Origin: Phenylobacterium sp.
Lineage (GTDB): Bacteria > Pseudomonadota > Alphaproteobacteria > Caulobacterales > Caulobacteraceae
DNA: 7,511 bases
NCBI GenBank assembly: GCA_028291285.1
Contig: JAQGIJ010000364.1
Location: forward strand, 1-7,511
Direction: 5' to 3'
Below the pieces are notes generated by a model, which was not told the DNA's origin, made no database searches, and saw only the letters and a program-made list of their open reading frames with translations. How positions within the stretch are numbered: position 1 is the first letter of the stretch; every line of letters begins with the position of its first letter. Shown one piece after another: positions 1 to 6,159 of the stretch. A program made the translations under genes and the position numbers.

Positions 1-128
1 GGCTCGACGCTGACCACCTGGCCCAGGCGCGGCCGCACCTCAGGCGGAAAGGCGCCGTGGAGAAAGTCGGAGAGCGCCGGCGCGTCGAGCCGGACGACCT
101 TGGCGGAGGCAGCGGAGGGGACGGTCAT
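1..128 (-). CDS. PaaI/hotdog-type thioesterase, N-terminal fragment (partial)
   Basis: An open frame starts at an ATG (complement of 126-128) and runs off the left edge without a stop, giving 42 complete codons. The peptide begins MTVPSAASAKVVRLDAPAL and continues through a segment reading DFLHGAFPPEV to GQVVSVEP. This resembles the N-terminal helix and first strand of PaaI-like acyl-CoA thioesterases, where a short helix precedes a strand of the type 'VVSVEPGRV'. The catalytic part of the hotdog fold lies outside the window, so the family call rests on general resemblance only. The start lies 58 bases downstream of the MBL-fold gene stop on the same strand, so co-transcription is likely. A thioesterase would hydrolyse a CoA thioester produced by a catabolic pathway. 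No strong Shine-Dalgarno is visible; the upstream bases are G/C-rich with only a weak GAG. It could instead be another short acyl-CoA-handling protein. Confidence 0.55.
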   Translation of the reverse strand, partial: MTVPSAASAKVVRLDAPALSDFLHGAFPPEVRPRLGQVVSVE

Positions 129-186
129 GCGCGCCGCTCTAAGGCATCACGGCCGGCCGGCAAACGCCGTCGCGCAGAGGGGCGGG

Positions 187-930
187 TCAGGCCGCGCCGG
201 CCGCGCCCTGCGCCGCCTCGAAGGCGCCCTGGTAGAAGTCGGCGAGCGCCCGCAGCTCGCCGCCGCCGTCTCCGGCGAAGCACGAGCCGTGCATCACCGC
301 CAGCGTTTGCGGGTTCAGCGTCGCCAGCCGGCGGATGGTCGGCGCGAGCTGCGGCGTCAGCGAGGTGGACCGGAACATGCTCTCGGTCTGGGCCGCCGCC
401 GCAACGATGCTCTCGCGGGTCAGCGCCGGGCCGTCGCCGACGTGGGCGAACAGGTCGCCGGCGAAGAGCGTCCGCGTGGTCTCCTCGTAGATCAGCCCGG
501 ACTCCCAGGCATGCGGCACGTGCGGCGTGTCGATCCAGCGGATGCGCTTGCCGCCGAGGTCGAGGGTCTCGCCGTCGGCCAGCACCCGCGGCGGGCGATC
601 GGCCATGTCGTTGAGCGAGACGTCGCAGGCCGTGGCGCCGTGCAGCACCTGGGCGGCGGGCGCGGCGGCCAGCCACTGGTTCATCGCGCCGCATTCGTCA
701 GACTCGACGTGGCCGAACGACAGCCATCGCAGCCTGGCCACCGGCACGACGCGGCTGAGCGCGGCGGAAAGGTCGTCGAACAGCCGCCGTGGCCCGGCGT
801 GGAACAGCAGCGGCTCGTCGGCGTCGATCAGGTACTGGTTGAAGGTGAAGCCGGCCGGCGCGGCGACCTCCGGCACGAAGGTCGAGAACCGGTAGACGCC
901 GTCGGCGATCTCGCTCGTCCGAACTTCCAT
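187..930 (-). CDS. MBL-fold metallohydrolase, diiron ODP/flavodiiron-like, no flavodoxin domain
   Basis: 247 residues with a metallo-beta-lactamase fold. The first metal motif is FGHVESDECG (H74, E76, D78), the H-x-E-x-D form of flavodiiron and ODP-type proteins, not the H-x-H-x-D-H of zinc hydrolases. H140 is followed after exactly 18 residues by D159 (in TLFAGDLFAH), matching the H-X18-D spacing of that family, and H214 in VMHGSC supplies the last ligand. E79 replaces the second His found after the Asp in many members. The protein ends soon after the MBL domain, so there is no C-terminal flavodoxin or rubredoxin module. It may be a soluble oxygen-handling or hydrolytic enzyme; the reaction is unknown. 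There is no evident signal peptide. The ATG at 928-930 is preceded by GGAGG at good spacing. The gene lies 84 bases after the amidohydrolase and 58 before the thioesterase fragment, all in one direction. The fold is well supported; iron use and substrate are inferred. Confidence 0.88.
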   Translation of the reverse strand: MEVRTSEIADGVYRFSTFVPEVAAPAGFTFNQYLIDADEPLLFHAGPRRLFDDLSAALSRVVPVARLRWLSFGHVESDECGAMNQWLAAAPAAQVLHGATACDVSLNDMADRPPRVLADGETLDLGGKRIRWIDTPHVPHAWESGLIYEETTRTLFAGDLFAHVGDGPALTRESIVAAAAQTESMFRSTSLTPQLAPTIRRLATLNPQTLAVMHGSCFAGDGGGELRALADFYQGAFEAAQGAAGAA

Positions 931-971
931 GCCCGCCCTCCGGAAAGAGAAGCGCCGGCCACGGTCCGCGC

Positions 972-1003
972 GCGGGCGGCTCGCAGGACGCGTCGCCGCC
1001 CGC
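972..1003 (-). other. Intercistronic GC hairpin
   Basis: Perfect 9-bp inverted repeat: GCGGGCGGC at 972-980 and GCCGCCCGC at 995-1003, with a 14-base loop. On the minus strand it begins 11 bases after the amidohydrolase stop and ends 41 bases before the MBL-fold start. No T-run follows in either direction, so it is not a canonical intrinsic terminator. It could stabilise the upstream message or reduce read-through between the two genes. In GC-rich DNA a hairpin of this size can arise by chance. Confidence 0.4.
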
Positions 1004-1014
1004 CGATAAGGACC

Positions 1015-2280
1015 CTAGAACGGCAGGTTGTAGAGCTCGACCGCGTTGCGCTCCAGCACGCGCTTGCGCACGGCCGGGTCATAGCCGCCGAGCGTCTCGA
1101 TCAGGTGTTCCTGGACGCCGGGGTAGAGCGAGGTCGGGTGCGGGAAGTCCGTCTCGAACAGCACCCTGTCGACGCCGAGCGTCTCCAGCAGCAGCTTCGG
1201 CCCGACCTTCTCGAACCAGTAGGTCACCCAGAAGTTCTGGCGGAAGTATTCCCAGGGCCGGCGCTCCAGCGACTTGGCCTTCTTCGGCAGCATCTCGTCG
1301 AACTGATGCTCCAGCGCCTCGATGGCGAACGGGACCCAGCCCATGCCGCTCTCGATCAGGCCGATCTTCAGCTTCGGGTGCTTGTCCAGCAGGCCGCTGA
1401 CCATGAAGTTGCCGAGCGTCGCGGCGTTGCCGATGGAGTACATCATCGAGGCCACCGACAGGGTCTGCTCGAACGAGAAGCCCTGCCAGGTCATCCCACC
1501 GGGATTGATCGCGGCGTTCAGGTGGAAGTTGAGCGGCGCGCCGCGGTCGGCGCACATCTCGAAGAACGGCGTCCAGTAGTCGTCGCCGAACGGCGGGATT
1601 CCCAGGCGCTCCGGCAGGTCGGGAAGCACGAAGCCCTTGACGTCCATGTCGAGGCAGCGCCGCGCCTCGGCTTCCAGCGCCGCCTTGTCCCACAGCGGCA
1701 GGTGGGCGAGCGTGAACAGCCGCTGTCCGGACTCCTGCTGCCGCTCGGCGGCGGCGTCGTTGTAGATCCTCAGGATGGTGACCGCGAGCTCGTGGTCGCC
1801 CAGCGAGATCAGCGAGCCGGCCTGGGTGACGCCCGAGTTCTGGTAACAGATCTGGGCGTAGATCCCCATGTCGTCCATGGCCTGGAGGCGCGGCTTCACC
1901 TGGTAGGAACCCGGATGGCCCTCGTCGAGGGTGGGGAAGGCCAGGCGGCCGAGCAGCTTGTTGTGGTCGGCCCCGATGACGTTGCCGCCCATAGAGCCGA
2001 AGTTCCGGTCGCCGACGAACCAGCGGTCGACCCCGTCGACGCGCCGGTAGTAGGGCACCTTGTCCTTGTATTTCGCCGGCGCGCGGGAGGTGAAGAGGTC
2101 GGGCGGCTCGGTGAAGTGGGTGTCGCAGTCGACGATCTTGATGCCCTGCAGCATGGGATGCAGGCCTGCGGAGGCCTTCACATAGTCGACCTCGCGGACC
2201 ACTCCGCCGGCGGAATAGCCTTCGTCGAGCCAGTACTGGCGTGCGTCGTTCGCAAGCACGGTCGCGTCATCGTCCGCCAT
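1015..2280 (-). CDS. Amidohydrolase family protein (Amidohydro_2, ACMSD-like TIM-barrel metal hydrolase/decarboxylase)
   Basis: 421 residues, a normal length for the family. After about 48 N-terminal residues the barrel opens with VDCDTHFTEPPDLF, in which D53, H55 and E58 form the D-x-H-x-x-E motif of Amidohydro_2 proteins. H253 in NFHLN fits the strand-5 histidine ligand. FETDFPHP (D378, with H381 nearby) is the strand-8 catalytic Asp motif, and the C-terminal ERNAVELYNL is the family's usual 'NA..LY' ending. Members hydrolyse or decarboxylate cyclic or aromatic carboxylates using a divalent metal; no substrate can be deduced here. There is no signal peptide, so it is probably cytosolic. The ATG at 2278-2280 is chosen because AGGGAGGAA precedes it by a few bases. 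It is first in the minus-strand group with the MBL-fold and thioesterase genes and is divergent from the epimerase-type gene. The class is secure; the exact reaction is open. Confidence 0.93.
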   Translation of the reverse strand: MADDDATVLANDARQYWLDEGYSAGGVVREVDYVKASAGLHPMLQGIKIVDCDTHFTEPPDLFTSRAPAKYKDKVPYYRRVDGVDRWFVGDRNFGSMGGNVIGADHNKLLGRLAFPTLDEGHPGSYQVKPRLQAMDDMGIYAQICYQNSGVTQAGSLISLGDHELAVTILRIYNDAAAERQQESGQRLFTLAHLPLWDKAALEAEARRCLDMDVKGFVLPDLPERLGIPPFGDDYWTPFFEMCADRGAPLNFHLNAAINPGGMTWQGFSFEQTLSVASMMYSIGNAATLGNFMVSGLLDKHPKLKIGLIESGMGWVPFAIEALEHQFDEMLPKKAKSLERRPWEYFRQNFWVTYWFEKVGPKLLLETLGVDRVLFETDFPHPTSLYPGVQEHLIETLGGYDPAVRKRVLERNAVELYNLPF

Positions 2281-2455
2281 GACTTCCTCCCTTGAGATCG
2301 CCGGAGGTTACGCTCTCGCCGGGCGGCCAGCCATTCGAATCGTGGCGCTGCGGCGCGCGGCCCGGACACCGTTCGTTAACGCCGCGTCCGTCGGCCGCCT
2401 ACGATTCGGTCCAGAAGAACGAGGCTGCGGTTCCGCGGCCCCGGGGAGGGCGGCG
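2281..2455. promoter_or_regulatory. Divergent intergenic region between amidohydrolase and epimerase-type genes
   Basis: This 175-base gap must hold the promoters for both divergent genes. It contains the minus-strand Shine-Dalgarno (complement of 2284-2292) and the plus-strand one, GGGGAGGG at 2443-2450. An 8-bp inverted repeat, CGAATCGT at 2336-2343 and ACGATTCG at 2401-2408, lies 57 bases apart and could mark paired regulator sites, although a match of this length is not unlikely by chance. No convincing -35/-10 pair was found on either strand. Confidence 0.4.
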
Positions 2456-3388
2456 ATGCTCGAAGGCGCGCGCGTGCTGATGACCGGCATGACCGGCCAG
2501 GTTGGCGCCTCCATCGGCGCGCTCCTTGCCCCGCACAACGAGATCCACGGGCTTGCGCGCTATTCCAACGCCGGCTCGGAGGCGCAGGTGCGGGCCATGG
2601 GGATCACTCCGATCGTCGGCGACTACACCACCGGCGATTTCTCCGGCGTGCCCAACGATTTCGACTATGTCCTGCACGTCGCCGCGGACGTCTATCCGGC
2701 GGACATCGACACCGGCGTGCGCCAGAACGCCGAGGGCGCGGGCCTGCTGTTGAATCACCTGAGCCGGGCCAAGGCCTGGATCTACGTCTCCACCACCGGC
2801 GTCTACTGGGACCATCCTGACCCCTGGTATCGCTACAAGGAGACCGATCGGCTGGGCGGAAGCACGCGGATCACCGACCGCTTCGCCTATGGCACGAGCA
2901 AGTTCGCCGGCGAGGCCGTCGCGCGCACCCTGTCGCGCATCCACAACGTGCCGCTGACCATTCCGCGCCTGAACTGGTCCTATGGCCGCGGCGGCAACGG
3001 CGGGCTTCCGGTCAGCCTGATGACGCGGCTCGCGGCCGGCGAGCCGATCGCCATCCATCCCGACTGGGAGATGGTCGGCAGCCCGATCCACGAGGACGAC
3101 CTGGCCGAACAGATCGAGGGCCTGTTCGCCGGCGCGGCCGTCGGCGGCACGATCGTCAACTGGGCCGGCGACGAGGCGGTGTCGGTGGAGCAGATCGTCC
3201 CCTGGCTCGCCCGGGAGATGGGCTGCGGCTACAGCTTCGTCTATTCGCGCCGGGCCACCGCCTACCCCCGCGCCACCGACAACACCCGGCGTGTGTCCCT
3301 GCTCGGCGACTGCAGGGTGACGTGGCAGGAGGGCTTCCGGCGGATGCTCGCCGCACGTCCCGAGCTGCGCGCGAAGGTGAGCGCCTGA
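2456..3388 (+). CDS. NAD-dependent epimerase/dehydratase family protein (extended SDR)
   Basis: 310 residues from the ATG at 2456, which follows GGGGAGGG with a 5-base gap. A longer in-frame start at 2279 would add 59 residues without family resemblance and would reach the amidohydrolase start codon, so it is rejected. The Rossmann fold opens with VLMTGMTGQVGASIG, giving TGxxGxxG at residues 10-17. Strand beta-4 is YVLHVAADVY, and the catalytic set is S112/T113 (VSTTGVY), Y145 and K149 in FAYGTSKFAGE (YxxxK). The C-terminal half, with RLNWSYGRGG and the SPIHEDDLAEQI segment, matches substrate-side elements of epimerase/dehydratase proteins. It probably catalyses NAD(P)-dependent redox or epimerisation of a sugar nucleotide or small hydroxy/keto compound in the cytosol; the substrate is unknown. 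It is divergent from the amidohydrolase operon, so a shared pathway is possible but unproven. It converges with the small gene at 3424. Confidence 0.9.
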   Translation: MLEGARVLMTGMTGQVGASIGALLAPHNEIHGLARYSNAGSEAQVRAMGITPIVGDYTTGDFSGVPNDFDYVLHVAADVYPADIDTGVRQNAEGAGLLLNHLSRAKAWIYVSTTGVYWDHPDPWYRYKETDRLGGSTRITDRFAYGTSKFAGEAVARTLSRIHNVPLTIPRLNWSYGRGGNGGLPVSLMTRLAAGEPIAIHPDWEMVGSPIHEDDLAEQIEGLFAGAAVGGTIVNWAGDEAVSVEQIVPWLAREMGCGYSFVYSRRATAYPRATDNTRRVSLLGDCRVTWQEGFRRMLAARPELRAKVSA

Positions 3389-3423
3389 CCGCGCCGCCAG
3401 CCCCGCCCGCGTCGCGCACGCCC

Positions 3424-3633
3424 TCAATGGAGGGACGGATACGGGCCGTACGTCTTCACCCATTCGCAGAGGATGCGCGCCGCCTCCAGGCGCACGGGTG
3501 CGATGTGCGGAATCGGAGCGCCAGCCGGGAGCAAGAGCTCCGGCTGCTCATGAAGCCGGATCAGGTTCACCGCGTCCGTAGCGTCCATGTTGAACGCCAG
3601 GGCGAGAGCTTCGTAGGAATGATGGACCAGCAC
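3424..3633 (-). CDS. Small hypothetical protein, 69 codons, GTG start
   Basis: I do not recognise this protein. It begins with GTG (complement of 3631-3633) preceded, five bases upstream, by a near-ideal Shine-Dalgarno GGAGGAGG (complement of 3639-3646). Codon use is the typical G/C-ending pattern of the neighbours, supporting real translation. The product begins with VHHSYEALALAFNMDATDAV, has a middle segment rich in Leu, Pro and Ala (HEQPELLLPAGAPIPH), then a probable helix, LEAARILCEWVKTYG, and ends YPSLH. There is no signal peptide or membrane segment, and one Cys. It is probably a small cytosolic protein. It sits alone between the convergent epimerase-type gene, 35 bases from that stop, and the GNAT gene behind it, separated from the latter by a strong hairpin. 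It might be co-transcribed with GNAT by read-through or have its own promoter. Confidence 0.65.
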   Translation of the reverse strand: MLVHHSYEALALAFNMDATDAVNLIRLHEQPELLLPAGAPIPHIAPVRLEAARILCEWVKTYGPYPSLH

Positions 3634-3638
3634 AGCGG

Positions 3639-3646
3639 CCTCCTCC
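3639..3646 (-). promoter_or_regulatory. Ribosome binding site deciding the GTG start of the small gene
   Basis: On the minus strand this reads GGAGGAGG, five bases before the GTG. It is the main reason for accepting a non-ATG start and for treating the short frame as a gene. Confidence 0.65.
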
Positions 3647-3669
3647 GTTACAGATTTCGATGAGGTAGA

Positions 3670-3711
3670 CCGCGGGGCGGCCCCCTTTATTCCGGTACGG
3701 GGGCCGCGCGG
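3670..3711. terminator. Strong GC stem-loop after the GNAT gene (possible terminator or leader structure)
   Basis: The inner stem is CGGCCCCC (3678-3685) with GGGGGCCG (3699-3706). The outer stem is CCGCG (3670-3674) with CGCGG (3707-3711), leaving a 3-base G bulge on the left. This makes 13 paired bases around a 13-base A/T-containing loop. On the minus strand it starts 16 bases after the GNAT stop and lies 36 bases before the GTG of the small gene. No T-run follows on either strand, so Rho-independent termination is not assured. It could protect the GNAT message 3' end or act in the leader of the small gene. Confidence 0.45.
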
Positions 3712-3727
3712 CAGAGGACGCGAAGGG

Positions 3728-4261
3728 TTAATCCGTGGTTGCCGCGGCGTCCCAGATCAGCGCCTCGAGCGCCAGGTAGCTCACCGTCTTTCGCCCGCCG
3801 TCCAGCGCGCCCGCGCCCACCTCCGTGAAGCCCAGAGTCGCGTGGAAGGCGTCCGAGGCCGGGTTCGGAGGATCGGAATTCACCTCGCAGACCACCCGGT
3901 CGTGGCCGGCTCGAAGGGCCTGGTCGAAGAGGTCGAGGTACAGGCGCCGCGCATGGCCGCGTCCTCGGGCGTGCGCGGCGACCACGATGCGATCCACATA
4001 TACGAAGCGCCGACAGCGAGCGCGGAACCAGAGGAAGTTCGGGCTGTCGTAGTCGGCGTCCTGGTCGAAGGCCAGCAGGAGGGCCTCGGCTTCCCCGATC
4101 CGCTTCGCCAGGAACGCTTGCGCCACCAGATGCACAAGCCGGTCCGGCTCCAGCCAGGAAAGCTCCACGGCGTGGGCGTTGTTCAGCGCGAGCAGGGCGT
4201 CGCGCAGCGCCGCTGATCCGGTCAGATCGCTCGCCGCGACGGGCGTCAACTCACCCCTCAT
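3728..4261 (-). CDS. GNAT family N-acetyltransferase
   Basis: 177 residues, the usual size of a single GNAT domain. The segment SPNFLWFRARCRRFVYVDRI followed by VVAAHARGRGHARRLYLDLF (residues 73-112) contains the acetyl-CoA pyrophosphate-binding motif A, with R99-G100-R101-G102-H103-A104 fitting R/Q-x-x-G-x-G/A. Motif B follows as VVCEVNSDPPNPASDAFHATLGFTEVG, the typical 'N..A..F....GF' ending in which the helix packs against acetyl-CoA. The 'YDSPNFLWF...FVYVDR' signature is, from memory, like that of the COG3818-type predicted acetyltransferases. It transfers an acetyl group from acetyl-CoA to an amine; the acceptor is unknown. The ATG at 4259-4261 has an AAAGG-like Shine-Dalgarno upstream, and the stop is TAA. 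It is divergent from the membrane glycosyltransferase with 119 bases between the starts, and a hairpin follows its stop. Confidence 0.9.
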   Translation of the reverse strand: MRGELTPVAASDLTGSAALRDALLALNNAHAVELSWLEPDRLVHLVAQAFLAKRIGEAEALLLAFDQDADYDSPNFLWFRARCRRFVYVDRIVVAAHARGRGHARRLYLDLFDQALRAGHDRVVCEVNSDPPNPASDAFHATLGFTEVGAGALDGGRKTVSYLALEALIWDAAATTD

Positions 4262-4380
4262 TCCGCCGCCTTTCCGCGCTCGCCGCCTGGGGCGAACGCG
4301 CCCTCACGCTGGCTATATAGGCGCCGCGCGGGCCCGGCTCACCGCGAGCTTGCTAGGACCCTGCGGCAGGAGGTAAGGCG
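4262..4380. promoter_or_regulatory. Divergent intergenic region between GNAT and glycosyltransferase genes
   Basis: 119 bases lie between the two divergent start codons. An A/T-rich perfect palindrome CTATATAG (4313-4320) is the only A/T-rich stretch and could serve as a -10 element for either direction, but no matching -35 was found at the right spacing. A strong AGGAGGT (4368-4374) precedes the ATG at 4381. Confidence 0.35.
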
Positions 4381-6090
4381 ATGTCCGCCGGGCGGGCGTC
4401 TGGCGACTTGGCGGCACGATTTGGAATCCACACAGCTGGTCGACTCAGACGGGCCCGACTTCGATCGGCCGCGATCATGACGCCCTTGGATCGAACGGTC
4501 CCGGCCGCGCCCTATGCCGGGACTGCGTTCCCGCAGCTTCAGCTCCGCCGCCTGCCGGCCCGGCTGCGCGCCGTGGATCCGCAGGTGGCGGCTGCGCTCT
4601 CGGTGATCGCCGTCTTCACCCTCCTGCGGCTGGTCGCCGCCGCCGGGGTCGGCCTGGGGGTGGACGAGGCCTACGCCCTGGGTATCAGCCGGCGCCTGGC
4701 GCTCTCCTATTACGACCATCCGCCGCTGCACCAGTGGATCGTCCATCTGTTCGGCGGCGTGCTGGGCTATGGGCGCGCGGCGCGCCTGCCGTTCATCCTG
4801 CTGTTCGCCGGATCGTCCTGGCTGCTGTTCGACTTCGCGCGACACCTCTACGGCGCGCGCGCGGGGCTCTGGTCGGTGCTCGTGCTCAATCTCTCCGGCT
4901 TCTTCAGCGTGGTCGCGGGCGGCTGGGTGCTTCCGGATGGTCCGCTGATCTTCTGCCTGCTGGCTGCAGCCAGCCGCCTGGCGAGGATCATCTTTCCCGC
5001 GCCGGTCGAAACCGGACGAGACGGGTCCACGGCGGCCTGGGCGCTCGCCGGGATCTGGATCGGCCTGGCCGGGCTTTCCAAGTACCAGGCCGTGCTCTCC
5101 GCCGCAGGCCTGGTGGTGTTCCTGGCCGCGTCCCGGCCGGGTCGCGCGCATCTGAAGCGCCCCGGCCCCTATGTGGCGGCCCTGATCGCCGCTGCGATCG
5201 TCTCGCCGGTCTTCCTGTGGAACGCGCAGCACCACTGGGTGTCGTTCCTGTTCCAGGGCGGCCGGGGGCTTCCCGGACATGGGCTGCGGCCGGGCGGCGC
5301 CGTCGTCGCCTTCCTGGGACAGGCCGCGGTGATGCTCCCCTGGGTGATGGCGCTTCTCGTCGCCGCGCTCTGGCGACCGGGCCCGGCCGGGTGGGGCAGC
5401 CGCCGGCGATGGTTCTGCCTGGCCCTGGGCGGTCCGGCGATCCTGCTGTTCATCCTGACGCCCATCTGGGGCCAGCCCACCCTGCCGCACTGGGCCATGC
5501 CGGGGTGGCTCTTCACCCTGCCGCTGGCCGGCGACCTCCTGGCGCGCGAAGCCGCCGTGAAGCGCTGGCCCAGGACCTGGGCTGCGCTGTCGCTCTGCGC
5601 CTTCCTGGCGCTCTGGTCCTTCGTGGTCGTGGAGGCGGCGACGGGCTGGCTCGGGCGCGCCTGGCCGTCCGTCTTCGTGAACGGCGATCCGACCGTCGAG
5701 ACGGTGGAATGGTCGGGCGCCCGGGCGCTGGAGCGCTCGGCGGTCATGGCCGACCCCAGCCTCTTCCTGGTCGCGGCGAAGTGGAACGAGGCGGGGCGGC
5801 TGGTCGAGGGCTTCGGCGTGCGGCGCCCGATCGTCGTCGCCTCGTCGGACCCGCGGGGCTTCGCCTATGACGGGCCGGCAGGCGCGCTGGTCGGTCGCGA
5901 CGCCCTGGTGGTGGTCCGGCCGATCGACGCCGAGGTCACCGTCGACCGGCTGCGCCACTGCTTCGCCAGCCTGCAGCCGGTGGGGGCGGTGCAGTTCGGG
6001 CGGTTCGGGTCCCCGGAGGTGCGCCTCGAGACCTTCCTCGGCCGGCGCCTGTCCGCGCGCTGCGGGAGGCTCGGGACGCTGTCGCGGTGA
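4381..6090 (+). CDS. Glycosyltransferase family 39 / PMT_2-type integral membrane protein (ArnT-like)
   Basis: 569 residues with a hydrophobic N-terminal two-thirds (about residues 68-418) holding roughly 10-12 membrane segments, and a soluble C-terminal domain of about 150 residues. The first periplasmic loop has GVDEAYALG (D95-E96), the acidic motif of GT-C enzymes, followed by YYDHPPLHQWI (D112-H113-P114-P115). WVLPDGPLIF (D186) and LSKYQAVL (K234) are further PMT_2-typical motifs. Such enzymes transfer a sugar from a polyprenyl-phosphate carrier to protein, lipid A or a glycan on the periplasmic side; donor and acceptor are unknown here. The ATG at 4381 follows AGGAGGT at good spacing. 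However, codons 10-30 are rich in codons rare for this genome (CGA, AGA, TTT, GGA, ACA, CTT), so the true start may be the in-frame ATG at 4477, whose Shine-Dalgarno is weak. It converges with the TetR gene 69 bases away. Confidence 0.88.
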   Translation: MSAGRASGDLAARFGIHTAGRLRRARLRSAAIMTPLDRTVPAAPYAGTAFPQLQLRRLPARLRAVDPQVAAALSVIAVFTLLRLVAAAGVGLGVDEAYALGISRRLALSYYDHPPLHQWIVHLFGGVLGYGRAARLPFILLFAGSSWLLFDFARHLYGARAGLWSVLVLNLSGFFSVVAGGWVLPDGPLIFCLLAAASRLARIIFPAPVETGRDGSTAAWALAGIWIGLAGLSKYQAVLSAAGLVVFLAASRPGRAHLKRPGPYVAALIAAAIVSPVFLWNAQHHWVSFLFQGGRGLPGHGLRPGGAVVAFLGQAAVMLPWVMALLVAALWRPGPAGWGSRRRWFCLALGGPAILLFILTPIWGQPTLPHWAMPGWLFTLPLAGDLLAREAAVKRWPRTWAALSLCAFLALWSFVVVEAATGWLGRAWPSVFVNGDPTVETVEWSGARALERSAVMADPSLFLVAAKWNEAGRLVEGFGVRRPIVVASSDPRGFAYDGPAGALVGRDALVVVRPIDAEVTVDRLRHCFASLQPVGAVQFGRFGSPEVRLETFLGRRLSARCGRLGTLSR

Positions 6091-6159
6091 GGGTCGCCCA
6101 GCCGGCCCGCGGCCGTAAGGCGGCCAGTGACCACACTCCCAATCGTCGAGGCGCCGAGG

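Noticed and set aside
100..2295. A 731-codon open frame on the plus strand, antisense to the amidohydrolase and MBL-fold genes
   Set aside because: It covers two recognisable genes on the opposite strand, has no family resemblance and is rich in Arg, Val, Glu and Gly, as expected for the antisense of GC-rich coding DNA.
2279..2455. An upstream start for the epimerase-type gene adding 59 residues
   Set aside because: The added segment is not protein-like for the family, begins inside the amidohydrolase start codon region and lacks a ribosome site, whereas the ATG at 2456 has GGGGAGGG before it.
2399..3463. A 354-codon minus-strand frame antisense to the epimerase-type gene
   Set aside because: It overlaps a protein with intact TGxxGxxG and YxxxK motifs and shows no family features itself.
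4339..5958. A 539-codon open frame on the minus strand, antisense to the glycosyltransferase
   Set aside because: The composition is extreme (Arg, Gly, Glu, Gln, Pro) with no domain motif, and it overlies a gene with clear GT-C motifs and membrane segments. It is a GC-driven shadow.
6111..6125. GGCCG/CGGCC hairpin between the convergent glycosyltransferase and TetR genes as a terminator
   Set aside because: It has only 5 bp of stem, a 5-base loop and no T-run. In such GC-rich DNA this is expected by chance.
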